A DNA stretch of 64,000 nt from positions 62,001 to 126,000 of the forward strand of contig NZ_JACCFE010000003.1 in assembly GCF_014256275.1 (NCBI RefSeq), written 5' to 3'. Below the pieces are notes generated by a model that saw only the letters and a program-made list of their open reading frames with translations, was not told where the DNA came from and made no database searches. The position numbers and the translations under genes were made by a program. Source of the stretch: Rhodococcus sp. 4CII. Lineage in GTDB: Bacteria; Actinomycetota; Actinomycetes; Mycobacteriales; Mycobacteriaceae. This document shows positions 25,590 through 34,676 of the stretch, piece by piece; the first letter of the stretch is position 1, and the number at the start of each line of letters is the position of its first letter.

Positions 25590-26137
25590 TGAGCCTTCCA
25601 ATCAAACGCGTGGTCACCGGTATCGATTCCAATGGCAAGTCGGTCGCCTACGAAGCGGCGGATGTTGAACCCGTCGAGTTGGCGATGATGCCCGGCGCCC
25701 AGTTCTTCGCGATCTGGGGCACCGAGGGAGCCCTCGAGAGTCCGGTCGTCTCCCCGCAACCGGCCAACAAGACCTTCTTCCCCGGCCCGGGGGGCACCCG
25801 GTTCGGGTTGCTCCGTTTCCCTCCCGAGTCCGCGGCAGAGCCGGACGCCCCCGCTCCCACGGAAGAGGAGCTTTCCGAGTGGGCCGCGGAGGCCGAAACC
25901 AAGCTTCCCGGCCTGGTCGGAGTCTTCGAGCCCGACGCCCCGGGTATGCACCAGACCACGACGGTCGACTACTCCATCGTCGTCGAAGGTGAGCTCTACC
26001 TCGAACTCGACGACGGCGCCGAGGTGCACCTTCCCACCGGGGCGACGATCGTTCAAAACGGCGCACGCCACGCCTGGCGCAATCGCAGTGACCGGGAGGC
26101 GACCCTCGCCTACGTGATCCTCGACGTCGACAAGTAG
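25589..26137 (+). CDS. Cupin domain protein
   Basis: A 182-residue protein with one cupin barrel in the C-terminal half (MHQTTTVDYSIVVEGELYLEL, then LPTGATIVQNGARHAWRNRSD). Metal ligands expected from the two cupin motifs are His, Glu and the late His of ARHAW. Small cupins next to oxygenase genes act as dehydratases, isomerases, dioxygenases or binding proteins; the function here is open. The ATG overlaps the end of the box 2 element with no room for a ribosome binding site, which suggests leaderless translation. Confidence 0.82.
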   Translation: MSLPIKRVVTGIDSNGKSVAYEAADVEPVELAMMPGAQFFAIWGTEGALESPVVSPQPANKTFFPGPGGTRFGLLRFPPESAAEPDAPAPTEEELSEWAAEAETKLPGLVGVFEPDAPGMHQTTTVDYSIVVEGELYLELDDGAEVHLPTGATIVQNGARHAWRNRSDREATLAYVILDVDK

Positions 26138-26217
26138 GACGAGTCGGCTGGAGCTCATCAGTGCCGCCGAGACAGATCCTCACCGCCCGGGCATCCCGGG
26201 ATACCTAGGAGATGGTT

Positions 26218-26991
26218 GTGCCTACCAACCCTTACAAGTCGCTCGATCTGACGGATAAATCGCTGATCGTCACCGGCGCCGGCAGCGGTATCGGCCGCGC
26301 CAGTGCACAGCTGTTCGCTGCGCGCGGTGCAAATGTGATGGTCGCCGACATCAATGAGCAGAACGCGAAAGAGACCGCAGAGCAGATCAAATCCGGCGGC
26401 GGCCGGGTCGAATACCTGCGCATCGACGTCTCCGTCGAAGAAGAGGTCGAGGCCCTGGTGCACACCACGGTCGAGAAATTCGGTGGCCTGCACGGCGCGT
26501 TCAACAACGCCGGAATCGGGCCACAGTCACCGCTTCACGAGACCAGTGCGGAAGACTGGTACCGCACCCTCGGCATCAATCTGACCGGTGTCTTCTTCTG
26601 CCTCAAGCATGAAATCGGATACCTGCTACAGCACGGCGGCGGGTCGATCGTCAACACCGCATCCCTGGCCGGATACAAGGCAGTTCCCGGGATGCCGGCG
26701 TACGTGTCGAGCAAACACGGCGTCGTCGGACTCACCCGCGCCGCCTCACTCGACTACGCCTCCCAAGGCATTCGGGTCAACGTCATCTTGCCCGGCACCA
26801 TCGCCACGCCGATGCTCGACTCGGTGCTGCACGATCCGGTGCTGGCGAAGTCATTGGCAGAGGGTCAACCGATCGGACATGTCGGGAACTCGATCGACAT
26901 CGCCGAGCAGGCTGCCTGGCTACTCTCCGACGCCTCCGCCTTCTCGACGGGTTCACTGTTCTTCGTCGACGGCGGCAGCAGCGGTGTCTGA
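26218..26991 (+). CDS. Short-chain dehydrogenase/reductase
   Basis: A 257-residue SDR: TGAGSGIGRAS near the N-terminus, NNAGIG, the catalytic NTASLAGY and YVSSKHGVVGL (Tyr and Lys), and C-terminal FFVDGGSSGV. The acidic residue after strand two (VADINEQ) points to NAD(H). It is likely to oxidise a secondary alcohol to the ketone used by the monooxygenase, which is inference. The GTG at 26218 is 6 bases after AGGAG and is a better start than the ATG at 26212, which touches it. It is downstream of the cupin gene in the same direction, 80 bases apart. Confidence 0.91.
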   Translation: MPTNPYKSLDLTDKSLIVTGAGSGIGRASAQLFAARGANVMVADINEQNAKETAEQIKSGGGRVEYLRIDVSVEEEVEALVHTTVEKFGGLHGAFNNAGIGPQSPLHETSAEDWYRTLGINLTGVFFCLKHEIGYLLQHGGGSIVNTASLAGYKAVPGMPAYVSSKHGVVGLTRAASLDYASQGIRVNVILPGTIATPMLDSVLHDPVLAKSLAEGQPIGHVGNSIDIAEQAAWLLSDASAFSTGSLFFVDGGSSGV

Positions 26992-27302
26992 CCGGCTTCC
27001 TCACTAATACGAGTCCAGGACATCGTGGTGGTTGCTTGTGGGACTGTCCAATTCTGCCAAGCGGCCGCCGAGGTGACCGCGCCAATGCCCTGCTACACAG
27101 GGAACATCGGCATCACCTTCGGTGAATTCCTCGAGGATCGGTTCGCTGCCACCACCTTTCGCGCCACCGGTGTCGTACCAGCTGGTGCCGAGAAGCGGGC
27201 CCCCGCCCGCCAGGGCGTCGAGTCCTCGAGCCGGTCGGTGCCTAGGAAATCGCCTACGCCGGGGCGCCGACCGCTTCCATCCGCAACGAAAGAAGTTCAC
27301 TC
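26992..27302. other. Intergenic region before the thiolase gene
   Basis: About 310 bases. The last bases hold the thiolase ribosome binding site (GAAAG). The rest has no supported gene and no copy of the box 1/box 2 module that I can see. Confidence 0.3.
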
Positions 27303-28496
27303 ATGACCAACGCGGTAATCGTCGATGCCGTGCGCCTCGCCTCCGGCAAGGGCAAGCCGGGTGGTGCCCTGTCCGGCACCCACCCCGTCGACCTGCTCGC
27401 CCACGTGCTGCGCGCCGTCGTCGACCGCAACAACCTCGACCCGGTTCTGGTCGACGATGTCATCGGCGGCTGCGTCTCCCAGGTCGGGGAACAGGCGCTG
27501 AACATCTCCCGCACTGCGCTGCTGTCGGCCGGATTCCCGGAGTCGGTGCCCGCGACGACCGTCGACCGCCAGTGCGGCTCGAGCCAGCAGGCCGCGCATT
27601 TCGCGGCGCAGGGCATCATCGCCGGCGCGTACGACATCGTCATCGCCTGCGGGGTGGAATCGATGAGCCGCATCCCTTTGGGTGCCGCGTCGATCGGTCA
27701 GGACACTTCCGGCCCGGGCATCGCCGCCCGCTACCGGCAGGGCCTGGTCCATCAGGGCATCTCCGCCGAGTTGATCGCGGCCAAGTGGAAGTTCGACCGT
27801 GAGGCCCTCGATGCGTTCTCGGCCGAATCCCACCGCCGGGCCGCCGCCGCGGCCGCGGACGGATTCTTCGACGGTGAGATCGTGCCCATCGCGGTACCCA
27901 ACGCCAACGGCAGCGTCGTCGAACACACCGTCGATGAGACGGTGCGCGCCGCGACCACCGCCGAGGGCTTGTCCGGACTCAGGCCGTCGTTCCGCACCGA
28001 CGGGTACGCCGCCCGGTTCCCCGAGGCGCAGTGGCTGATCACCCCGGGCAATTCGTCGCCGCTGACCGACGGGGCGTCGGCGGTGCTGATCATGAGCGAG
28101 CAGGCCGCGGCCAAGCTGGGCCTGACTCCGCGGGCGCGGTTCCATTCCTTCGCCGTCGCGGGCGACGACCCGCTGTTCATGCTCACCGCCCCCATTCCGG
28201 CCACCCGCAAGGTGCTGGCCAGGTCGGGGCTGGGCATCGACGACATCGACGCCTTCGAGGTCAACGAGGCCTTCGCGCCGGTGCCGTTGATGTGGGCGCA
28301 CGAGTTCGGTGCCGATCCGGCCCGGATGAACCCCCGAGGCGGCGCGATCGCCCTCGGGCACGCCCTCGGCTCGTCCGGCACCCGGTTGCTGACCACGCTG
28401 GTCAACCACCTCGAGGTCACCGGTGGCCGCTACGGCCTGCAGACCATGTGTGAGGGCGCCGGCCTGGCCAACGCCACCATCATCGAACGCCTCTGA
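27303..28496 (+). CDS. Thiolase (acetyl-CoA acetyltransferase family)
   Basis: A 397-residue thiolase. The acyl-accepting cysteine is Cys91 in VDRQCGSSQQA. The catalytic NEAFAPV, the GGAIALGHALGSSG histidine segment and the final CEGAGLAN cysteine are all intact. It cleaves a 3-ketoacyl-CoA to acetyl- or propionyl-CoA and a shortened acyl-CoA. The acyl-CoA dehydrogenase gene follows after 20 bases, so the two form a beta-oxidation unit. The size resembles degradative thiolases of steroid and fatty-acid pathways. Confidence 0.94.
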   Translation: MTNAVIVDAVRLASGKGKPGGALSGTHPVDLLAHVLRAVVDRNNLDPVLVDDVIGGCVSQVGEQALNISRTALLSAGFPESVPATTVDRQCGSSQQAAHFAAQGIIAGAYDIVIACGVESMSRIPLGAASIGQDTSGPGIAARYRQGLVHQGISAELIAAKWKFDREALDAFSAESHRRAAAAAADGFFDGEIVPIAVPNANGSVVEHTVDETVRAATTAEGLSGLRPSFRTDGYAARFPEAQWLITPGNSSPLTDGASAVLIMSEQAAAKLGLTPRARFHSFAVAGDDPLFMLTAPIPATRKVLARSGLGIDDIDAFEVNEAFAPVPLMWAHEFGADPARMNPRGGAIALGHALGSSGTRLLTTLVNHLEVTGGRYGLQTMCEGAGLANATIIERL

Positions 28497-28516
28497 AACG
28501 AAAAGTCGGAACAACA

Positions 28517-29683
28517 ATGCAGCGCACCTTCTTCGAAGAAGACCACCAGGCGTACCGGGAGACGGTGCGCGAATTCCTCGCCCGCGAGGTCGAACCGCAC
28601 TACGAGCGGTGGGAGACCGAACGGCTCATCGACCGCTCCGCCTGGCTCGCCGCCGGCAAGTCCGGGATCGTCGGCCTCGCCATACCAGAGGCCTACGGCG
28701 GTTCCGGCGTGACCGACTACCGATTCCGTAACGTGGTCGCCGAAGAGATCGCCCGCACCGGCACCACATCCTTCGGCGCGGGTATGAGCCTGCAGGACGA
28801 CGTCGCACTTCCGTACATCATCGATCTGGGCACCGACGACCAGAAGCAGCGCTGGCTGCCCGGCATGGCCGCCGGCGAACTCATCGGCGCCATCGCCATG
28901 ACCGAACCCGGCACCGGATCGGACCTGCAAGGAATCAAGACCACCGCCGTCCGCGACGGTGACGACTGGATCCTCACCGGACAGAAAACCTTCATCACCA
29001 ACGGCATCCACTCCGACGTGGTGATCGTCGTCGCCCGCACCGACCCCAGCGCCCGCGCCCGCGGCTTCTCCCTGCTCGTCGTCGAACGCGACATGCCTGG
29101 CTTTACCCGAGGACGCAAGCTGCACAAGGTCGGCCTGGCCGGCCAGGACACCGCCGAACTGTCCTTCGACCAGGTGCGCGTACCAGGATCGAACCTGCTC
29201 GGCACCGAAGGCCGCGGCTTCCTCCACCTGATGGAGCACCTTCCCCTCGAACGGACCTCCATCGCCGTCACCTCGATCACCGGCGCCCGCGCCGCGTACG
29301 AATGGACCAAGAACTACGTGTTCGAGCGCACCGCGTTCGGCGCACCGATCGGCGACCTGCAGACCACTCGCTTCGCCCTCGCCGAGATGCTCACCGAGAT
29401 CGAAGTCACCCAATCGCACATCGACCGGTGCGTCCTGGCCCTCAACGCCGGGGAGCTGACCGCCGTCGACGCCGCCAAGGCCAAATGGTGGGCCAGCGAA
29501 CTGCAAAAACGCGTCGTCGATCGGTGCGTGCAACTGCACGGCGGCTACGGCTACATGCTGGAATACCCCATCGGCCGCGCCTACGTCGACACCCGCGTCC
29601 ACACCATCTACGGCGGCACCACCGAAATCATGAAGGAAATCATCGGCCGCGACATCGCCACCGACATGTCCTCACCTGCGTAA
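28517..29683 (+). CDS. Acyl-CoA dehydrogenase
   Basis: A 388-residue flavoenzyme with the usual three parts: an N-terminal helical domain, a middle sheet domain (AIAMTEPGTGSDLQGIKTTA; ITNGIHSDVVIVVART) and a C-terminal helical domain (RTAFGAPIGDLQTTRF; LHGGYGYMLEYPIGRAYVDTR). The C-terminal motif is YGGTTEIM, with Gly where medium-chain enzymes have the base, so the catalytic glutamate is probably Glu245 in HLPLERTSIAV, as in isovaleryl- and long-chain enzymes. It introduces the 2,3-double bond in an acyl-CoA. The last codons overlap the start of a short tandem repeat. Confidence 0.94.
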   Translation: MQRTFFEEDHQAYRETVREFLAREVEPHYERWETERLIDRSAWLAAGKSGIVGLAIPEAYGGSGVTDYRFRNVVAEEIARTGTTSFGAGMSLQDDVALPYIIDLGTDDQKQRWLPGMAAGELIGAIAMTEPGTGSDLQGIKTTAVRDGDDWILTGQKTFITNGIHSDVVIVVARTDPSARARGFSLLVVERDMPGFTRGRKLHKVGLAGQDTAELSFDQVRVPGSNLLGTEGRGFLHLMEHLPLERTSIAVTSITGARAAYEWTKNYVFERTAFGAPIGDLQTTRFALAEMLTEIEVTQSHIDRCVLALNAGELTAVDAAKAKWWASELQKRVVDRCVQLHGGYGYMLEYPIGRAYVDTRVHTIYGGTTEIMKEIIGRDIATDMSSPA

Positions 29684-29738
29684 CCAGAACACTGCGTAAC
29701 CAGAACACTGCGTGACCAGAACACGTAACGAGAACACT
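29678..29738. repeat. Short tandem repeat, about four 16-bp units
   Basis: GCGTAACCAGAACACT occurs at 29678-29693 and 29694-29709, then in altered form at 29710-29724 and 29725-29738. The first unit contains the stop codon of the acyl-CoA dehydrogenase gene. It looks like recent local slippage; no function is evident. Confidence 0.7.
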
Positions 29739-29896
29739 ACGTAGACGGAAACTTCCGTGGCCGGACCCATCCAAGGAGACGAGCCCGGCGGCGGGCCCAG
29801 TTCACAGGAACTGATCCAGCAACACGAGGCTGACGAAGTAAGCAACTGCCGGGGGTCCATGCGGCCACCCGGCGTAAGCGAACTGAGGTGAATTGT

Positions 29897-30589
29897 ATGG
29901 CCAAGCCCGTACTTCTCGTGCACGGTGCCTTCACCGGAGCATGGGCGTGGGACAAAGTAGTCGCCGAACTGGAACAGCGCGGCATACGGGTAAATACCGT
30001 GGATCTTCCGAGCCGCGGTCCGGACGGAACGCTCGAGCGAGATGCCCAGGCAGTGCGCGACGCGCTGAAAGATTTCGAGGAGCCGGCCGTCTTGGTCGGC
30101 CACTCGTACGGTGGTGCTGTGATTACCCGTGCCTCCGCGGACAACGACGGCGTGGCACATCTGGTCTATGTCTGTGCCGCCCTGCCGCAGGCCGGCGAAT
30201 CGGTAAGCGACCTCCTGAGCCGCGACCCGGAGCCACAGGGCGATCTCACGGCAGCGCTCGAGCCGCGGGAGGACGGGACCGCCACGCTCAAGCGGGAGGC
30301 AGCACGGGAGACCATGTTCAACGACGCCCCAGACGAGCAAGTCGCCCCCATCTTGGACAAGATGGGCCCACACGCGCTCGGCACGCTCGGCGAGACCGCC
30401 ACTGGGCTCGGCTGGCAGCAACACCCCGCCACCTACGTGATCACGCTCCAGGACAAGATGTTCTCCGTCGCCTTGCAGCACGAGTTCGCGAGCCACGTCG
30501 ACACTGTCGTCAAGGTGGACGCGGGACACGGACCGATGTTCACCAAACCGGCCGAGATCGCCGAGGCGATCGCCGCAGCGGCGAGCTGA
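29897..30589 (+). CDS. Alpha/beta hydrolase
   Basis: A 230-residue esterase-like protein. VLLVHGAFTGAWAWDKVV at the N-terminus gives the oxyanion region, VLVGHSYGGAVITRA carries the nucleophile serine, and VDAGHGPMF near the end supplies the histidine. It could open an ester or lactone formed by the monooxygenase at 32123-33769, which fits the gene set. The ATG at 29897 has GAGGTG upstream and is preferred to a GTG nine bases earlier. A strong hairpin follows. Confidence 0.88.
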   Translation: MAKPVLLVHGAFTGAWAWDKVVAELEQRGIRVNTVDLPSRGPDGTLERDAQAVRDALKDFEEPAVLVGHSYGGAVITRASADNDGVAHLVYVCAALPQAGESVSDLLSRDPEPQGDLTAALEPREDGTATLKREAARETMFNDAPDEQVAPILDKMGPHALGTLGETATGLGWQQHPATYVITLQDKMFSVALQHEFASHVDTVVKVDAGHGPMFTKPAEIAEAIAAAAS

Positions 30590-30598
30590 CACTGTCCA

Positions 30599-30635
30599 AC
30601 AGGGCCGGGCCGGAATGAATTCCGCCCGGCCCTGT
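30599..30635 (+). terminator. Hairpin after the hydrolase gene
   Basis: ACAGGGCCGGGCCGGAAT pairs with ATTCCGCCCGGCCCTGT with one bulged C and a 2-base loop, starting 10 bases after the hydrolase stop codon. This is a very stable stem without a T run and probably a terminator. About 250 bases without a gene follow, up to the stop codon of the convergent CoA-transferase gene. Confidence 0.75.
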
Positions 30636-30887
30636 GCAAGCGAAGTCAGCTGTATCTAGAGGAAGCCCCTGGCCCCTTTTTGGCCGAGCAGTTCGCTCGA
30701 GGACCCTGGAGTCGGTCCTCAGGTGGGCGGGTGCGTGCGTTGACCGTGCCGGCGAGCTCGGCGTTTTTTTCGAACACGATGCGTCACAATCCCAGCAGCG
30801 TCGAGCAGCTCAGCGGCTTGCCGATCACGACCCGGTTCGCGACTACATGACGGGCCCGGATGGGCGTTGCAATGGCTCGGGCGACCG

Positions 30888-32036
30888 CTATTGGGCCGGA
30901 TCAGGGCCGTTCCGGCCACCGACTGACGGCTCGTCGAGGATGCCCGTCTCGTCGATCTCGAGCTCGGCGAGCACTTGACGGGTTTGGTCGCTTCCCCACG
31001 CGGTGCTGCCCAGCGGCCGAAGCGCCGTTCGGCTGAACCGGGGCGCCGGCGAGGGAAGGAGATCGTCGCCGGCTCGGGTGAAGATCCCCCGTTCCCGGTT
31101 GTGCGGGTGGTCCGCGGCCTCCGCCCCCGTCAACACCGGCGAGATGCAGGCACCAGCGGCCTCCGCGTGCTCGGACCACTCGGATTGCGTGCGCTGGGCG
31201 AAAGCGGCCCCGAGTCGTTCACGCCACCAGGGCCAGGCGGCACGATCCCACCGATCCGGCCCGTCGTCTCGAATCTCGAGCAGCGCCAGCAGGGACTTCC
31301 AGTACCGCTCCTCCACGGCTCCGACCGCGACAAGGCGGCCGTCAGATGTTGGGTACACGTCGTAGAACGGGGCGCCGGAGTCGTTGAGGTTCGAACCCCG
31401 GTCTTCGTTCCACCGTCCCTCGTTGCGCATCTCGTGACTCATGGTGCTGAGCAGTGCGTGGCCCTCGAGCATCGACGTGTCGACCACCTGTCCCATACCC
31501 GACTCGCGGGCCTCCAGCACGGCAGCGGTCACCCCAAGCGTGAGCAGCATGGCGCCCCCGCCGTCGGCGAGCAAGTTCATCGGGGGCGCCGGCAGGGTGC
31601 CGGCGCGTCCGAGGTGGGCGAGTACGCCGGAGACGGCCAAGAAGTTGATGTCGTGGCCGGGCTGGCTCGCCAAGGGCCCGGTCTGCCCCCAACCGGTGAT
31701 GCGTCCGTAGACCAGCCGGGGATTTGCGGCCATACAGTCAGCGGGTCCCACACCGAGGCTCTCGGTGACTTCAGGTAAGAAGCCCTCGAGGACGGCATCG
31801 GCCCGGCTCGCGATCGTGAGCGCGGCCCGCCGTCCCGCCGGGGTGCGCAGATCGAGACTCACTCTGCGTCTGCCGCGCCCGAGCCCGGCATCTCCTGACG
31901 GCGTGATGTCATCGGCGGGCCGCGGACGGTGGATGCTGATCACCTCGGCGCCGAGATCGGCCAGCAGCATTCCGCTGAAGCGCACCGGACCTCGGCCGCC
32001 GAGCTCGAGCACCCTCAGTCCGTGCAGGGGTCCCAC
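30888..32036 (-). CDS. CaiB/BaiF CoA transferase family protein (AMACR-like)
   Basis: A 382-residue family III CoA transferase or 2-methylacyl-CoA racemase. LRVLELGGRGPVRFSGMLLADLGAEVISI is its normal N-terminus, followed by ITGWGQTGPLASQPGHDINF with the conserved Asp and GMGQVVDTSMLEGHALL. It probably epimerises 2-methyl-branched acyl-CoAs so that beta-oxidation can proceed. The GTG at 32036 has AAAGGA upstream; the open frame to 32108 is not needed. The gene lies 86 bases after the monooxygenase gene in the same direction. A similar gene is at 41675-42772. Confidence 0.9.
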   Translation of the reverse strand: MGPLHGLRVLELGGRGPVRFSGMLLADLGAEVISIHRPRPADDITPSGDAGLGRGRRRVSLDLRTPAGRRAALTIASRADAVLEGFLPEVTESLGVGPADCMAANPRLVYGRITGWGQTGPLASQPGHDINFLAVSGVLAHLGRAGTLPAPPMNLLADGGGAMLLTLGVTAAVLEARESGMGQVVDTSMLEGHALLSTMSHEMRNEGRWNEDRGSNLNDSGAPFYDVYPTSDGRLVAVGAVEERYWKSLLALLEIRDDGPDRWDRAAWPWWRERLGAAFAQRTQSEWSEHAEAAGACISPVLTGAEAADHPHNRERGIFTRAGDDLLPSPAPRFSRTALRPLGSTAWGSDQTRQVLAELEIDETGILDEPSVGGRNGPDPAQ

Positions 32037-32122
32037 GTCGATTCCTTTCGCGTTCGCATCATCGAGCTTTGAGGGCCCGCTCGCGCTACTGCACGAGCGG
32101 ACCCGCAACGCGCCGATGTCAG

Positions 32123-33769
32123 CTAGGCAACAGCGTGCGCGGCATCAAGCACGTTGCTCGTGAACACGTAGCTCGAGAACCCGCCCTCGACCTCCTGATT
32201 CACCGCTGTGACGTAGTTGCCCAAGCCGCCCAGATAGCACAAGGTGCTCGGCTTCTTTCCGGGCACGTTCGCGCCCAGGAACCACGGCCGATCGCCCAGG
32301 CCCTGCTCGAGCAGCGTCGCCTTGAGGACCATGTCGCACTGGTCCGACCAGGCCTCGACCCCTTCCGGAGTGGCCTCGACACGGGTGACCTTTTCGGCCA
32401 GGGCGCGTTCGAGGATCTTTTCGATGAGGTCGACCTGCGTCTCGATGACCGGTGGGTGGCTGGCGAAAGGGGCCTGAGGTCCCAGGATCGTGAACAGGTT
32501 CGGGAAGCCGGCCGCGGACAGACCGAACAGCATCTTGGCCCCATCGGCCCACTGCTCCGCGATCGTGCGACCTCCGACTCCGCGGATGTCCAGGTTGGCC
32601 AGGGGGCCGGTGATGGCGTCGAATCCTGTTGCGTAGATGATCACGTCCAGCTCGTACTCGGCGCCGCTCGCAGTACGTAGGCCGGTCGGCGTGATCTCCT
32701 GGATCGGATCCTCGCGCACACTCACCAAGGACACGTTCGGACGGTTGTACGTCTCGTAGTAGAAGCTTCCCAGCGGAGGGCGCTTGCCACCGATCGGGTG
32801 GGTGGTGGGGCAGAGCAGGTCGGCGGTGTGCGGGTCCTTCACGATGGTGCGGATCTTGCGGCGGACGAACTCCGCGGCCGCGTCGTTGACGCGCTGGTCT
32901 ACCAGCAGGTCGTCGACGGTCTCGAAGATGAACCGGAAACCGCCGGCCTCCCAACCGGCCTCGAAGACCTTCTCCAGCTCCTCGTCGCTGAGCTCGGAAC
33001 CAAGCCGCTGCGGAGATTCCATCGGGAAGCCGAAGACGTGCTTGAACGCCTTGTCCCAGACACTCTCGTAGTCACGACTGAGCTCGGCCTTCTGCTCGGG
33101 CGACAACGCATGGTTGCGGGTGGGCACCACGAAGTTGGGGGTGCGCTGGAAGACCGTCAGATGCTCGGCGACGTGCGCGACACTCTGGATGACCTGGACT
33201 CCGGTGGCCCCGGTACCGATGACGCCGACCCGCTTGCCGGCCAGGTCGACCGGCTCGTGGGGCCACTGGGACGTCGAATAGAACTCGCCCTGGAAGGAGT
33301 CCGCTCCCGGGAAGGGAGGCTTGAAGGCGACGCCCAGCCACCCGAGGCCCGTGATCAACCAGCGGCAGCTGACCTGGAGACCGTCCTCGGTGACCACAGT
33401 CCAACGGTTTGTGTTCTCGTCGAAGGTTGCGCCCGTGACCCGCGTGGAGAACCGGATGTGTTTGCGCATGTCGTGCTTGTCGGCGACATGGCGAAGGTAG
33501 TTGAGCGTGTCGGGCTGCGAAGCGAAACGCTCAGGGAAGTCCCATTTCTCCCAGCCCTCACGGTCGAAGGAGAGACAGTAGGCCCAGCTCTCGGTGTCGG
33601 TCCGCGCACCGGGGTACCGGTTCCAGTACCAGGTTCCGCCGACGTCGGTACCGGCCTCGAACACTTGCATGGACAGCCCGAGCTTGCGCAGGGCGTGGAT
33701 GGTGCGCAGGCCGGCGAAGCCTGCGCCGATGACGACGGCGTCCACGTCGGACATGGTCTGCAATGGCAT
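32123..33769 (-). CDS. Baeyer-Villiger-type flavin monooxygenase
   Basis: A 548-residue flavoprotein of the cyclohexanone monooxygenase type. The FAD-binding motif is VIGAGFAGL (about 13-21), the NADPH-binding motif is VGVIGTGATGVQ (about 181-192), and GGTWYWNRYPGARTD is the usual first conserved block. The family fingerprint FxGxxxHxxxWP reads FQGEFYSTSQWP, so Ser165 replaces the His. The late block IIYATGFDA is present. It would insert oxygen next to a ketone and give an ester or lactone; the His change could alter or abolish this. It leads a two-gene operon with the CoA transferase gene. Confidence 0.9.
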   Translation of the reverse strand: MPLQTMSDVDAVVIGAGFAGLRTIHALRKLGLSMQVFEAGTDVGGTWYWNRYPGARTDTESWAYCLSFDREGWEKWDFPERFASQPDTLNYLRHVADKHDMRKHIRFSTRVTGATFDENTNRWTVVTEDGLQVSCRWLITGLGWLGVAFKPPFPGADSFQGEFYSTSQWPHEPVDLAGKRVGVIGTGATGVQVIQSVAHVAEHLTVFQRTPNFVVPTRNHALSPEQKAELSRDYESVWDKAFKHVFGFPMESPQRLGSELSDEELEKVFEAGWEAGGFRFIFETVDDLLVDQRVNDAAAEFVRRKIRTIVKDPHTADLLCPTTHPIGGKRPPLGSFYYETYNRPNVSLVSVREDPIQEITPTGLRTASGAEYELDVIIYATGFDAITGPLANLDIRGVGGRTIAEQWADGAKMLFGLSAAGFPNLFTILGPQAPFASHPPVIETQVDLIEKILERALAEKVTRVEATPEGVEAWSDQCDMVLKATLLEQGLGDRPWFLGANVPGKKPSTLCYLGGLGNYVTAVNQEVEGGFSSYVFTSNVLDAAHAVA

Positions 33770-34001
33770 AGCGGGTGGTCCCTTCGATCTTTCAGGTTGT
33801 GTGTTGCTGGGTGCGCCGGCTTCGGCGGTCGATCTAGATCGACGAACTGGCGTCGAGGATCAGGTGGGCAAGGTGGCCGGCACCCTGCCGTGGGTTGTTG
33901 CCAGCCGGACCGGACTCGTCCTGGACGCTGCCGCCCGGACGCACATGCCTTCGGTGGTGACGCCAGTGACGACTCGCTGGAGGGGAACTGTCATGAGCCA
34001 C

Positions 34002-34064
34002 TGTGACACGCATCTCAGAACCGGCGGCCCTCACGCGGACCACAAGTTTGTGCACTAATACAGA
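34002..34064 (-). promoter_or_regulatory. Weak form of the two-box module before the monooxygenase gene
   Basis: On the minus strand, TCTGTATTAGTGCACAAA (34064-34047) matches the GCACAA half of box 1, and TGAGATGCGTGTCACA (34017-34002) matches the ends of box 2. The starts are 47 bases apart instead of 55-56. It may be a diverged promoter of the same regulon. Confidence 0.35.
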
Positions 34065-34317
34065 AGCGGTCCGAGGAGCACCTCCGCTGGGCGTCAGGCG
34101 TCCCGCGGTGATAAGGGCGGGTCCGGAACGATTGAGGGTACGTCGACCTGCGGAGAAGGCGACTCCTCTGCCGGCACGCGACCCGCGGCCCCGGCGCCGG
34201 TGTTGTCTGCCAGGTTGAGCGGGGGCTGCTGAGGTTTGACCCCGACAGACGATCTTCCTGGCCGGTGCCGTCGACCTCACGGGGCTCGATCAATCAGGCG
34301 ACCTACAGCGGCGGTTT

Positions 34318-34510
34318 CCACGGGAGACTTCGGGCAGCCGGTCTGCATCACGGGGAGTACGACGGCCCCGAGGGGTCGAGTAGGACTGGTTTGCCGTGAC
34401 GGATCCGGATGTCGAGCGGCAGCTCGGGGACCGAACGAGCACTACTACCGGGTCGTCAAAGGGAGCCCGCACCACCACCAGCATCCTGCAGCCCCTGGAA
34501 CCCGACATAC
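34318..34510 (+). pseudogene. Relic of a DUF7064-like gene
   Basis: Pieces in shifting frames match the C-terminal part of the gene at 22899-24008: GLHHGEYDG (intact gene: GLHHGEYVG), PNEHYYRV (LNEHHCRI) and TTSILQPLEPD (TTGILQPLEPD). They come in the same order on the plus strand, but the frame is broken between them. This is a decayed second copy of the catabolic gene. Confidence 0.7.
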
Positions 34511-34589
34511 GCGTCACCTCCGTCGGCCGGCAGTTGTGCTGGTGTGACTGTGGGACGACCACTGCGCCCTCTTTGTATGGATACACAGA

Positions 34590-34676
34590 AATGCCGCGTC
34601 GGAAATCATGGCCGCGAACCCCTGGGGCGACTATCGCCGCGAGGCAGACACTGCCGCGGCCCAGGTAGAACAATAG
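34590..34676 (+). pseudogene. Unidentified coding tail
   Basis: The frame ends with EIMAANPWGDYRREADTAAA and a few more residues before TAG at 34674-34676. The codon pattern looks like the end of a real protein, but no start or upstream body is present. It lies between relics of two catabolic genes and is probably another fragment of the same decayed operon. Confidence 0.3.

Noticed and set aside
29678..29738. CRISPR-like array
   Set aside because: The units are contiguous 16-bp tandem repeats without unique spacers, and no cas gene is present.
30975..31778. Long plus-strand frame opposite the CoA-transferase gene
   Set aside because: It is the shadow of a strongly supported gene on the minus strand and has no recognisable motif or ribosome binding site.
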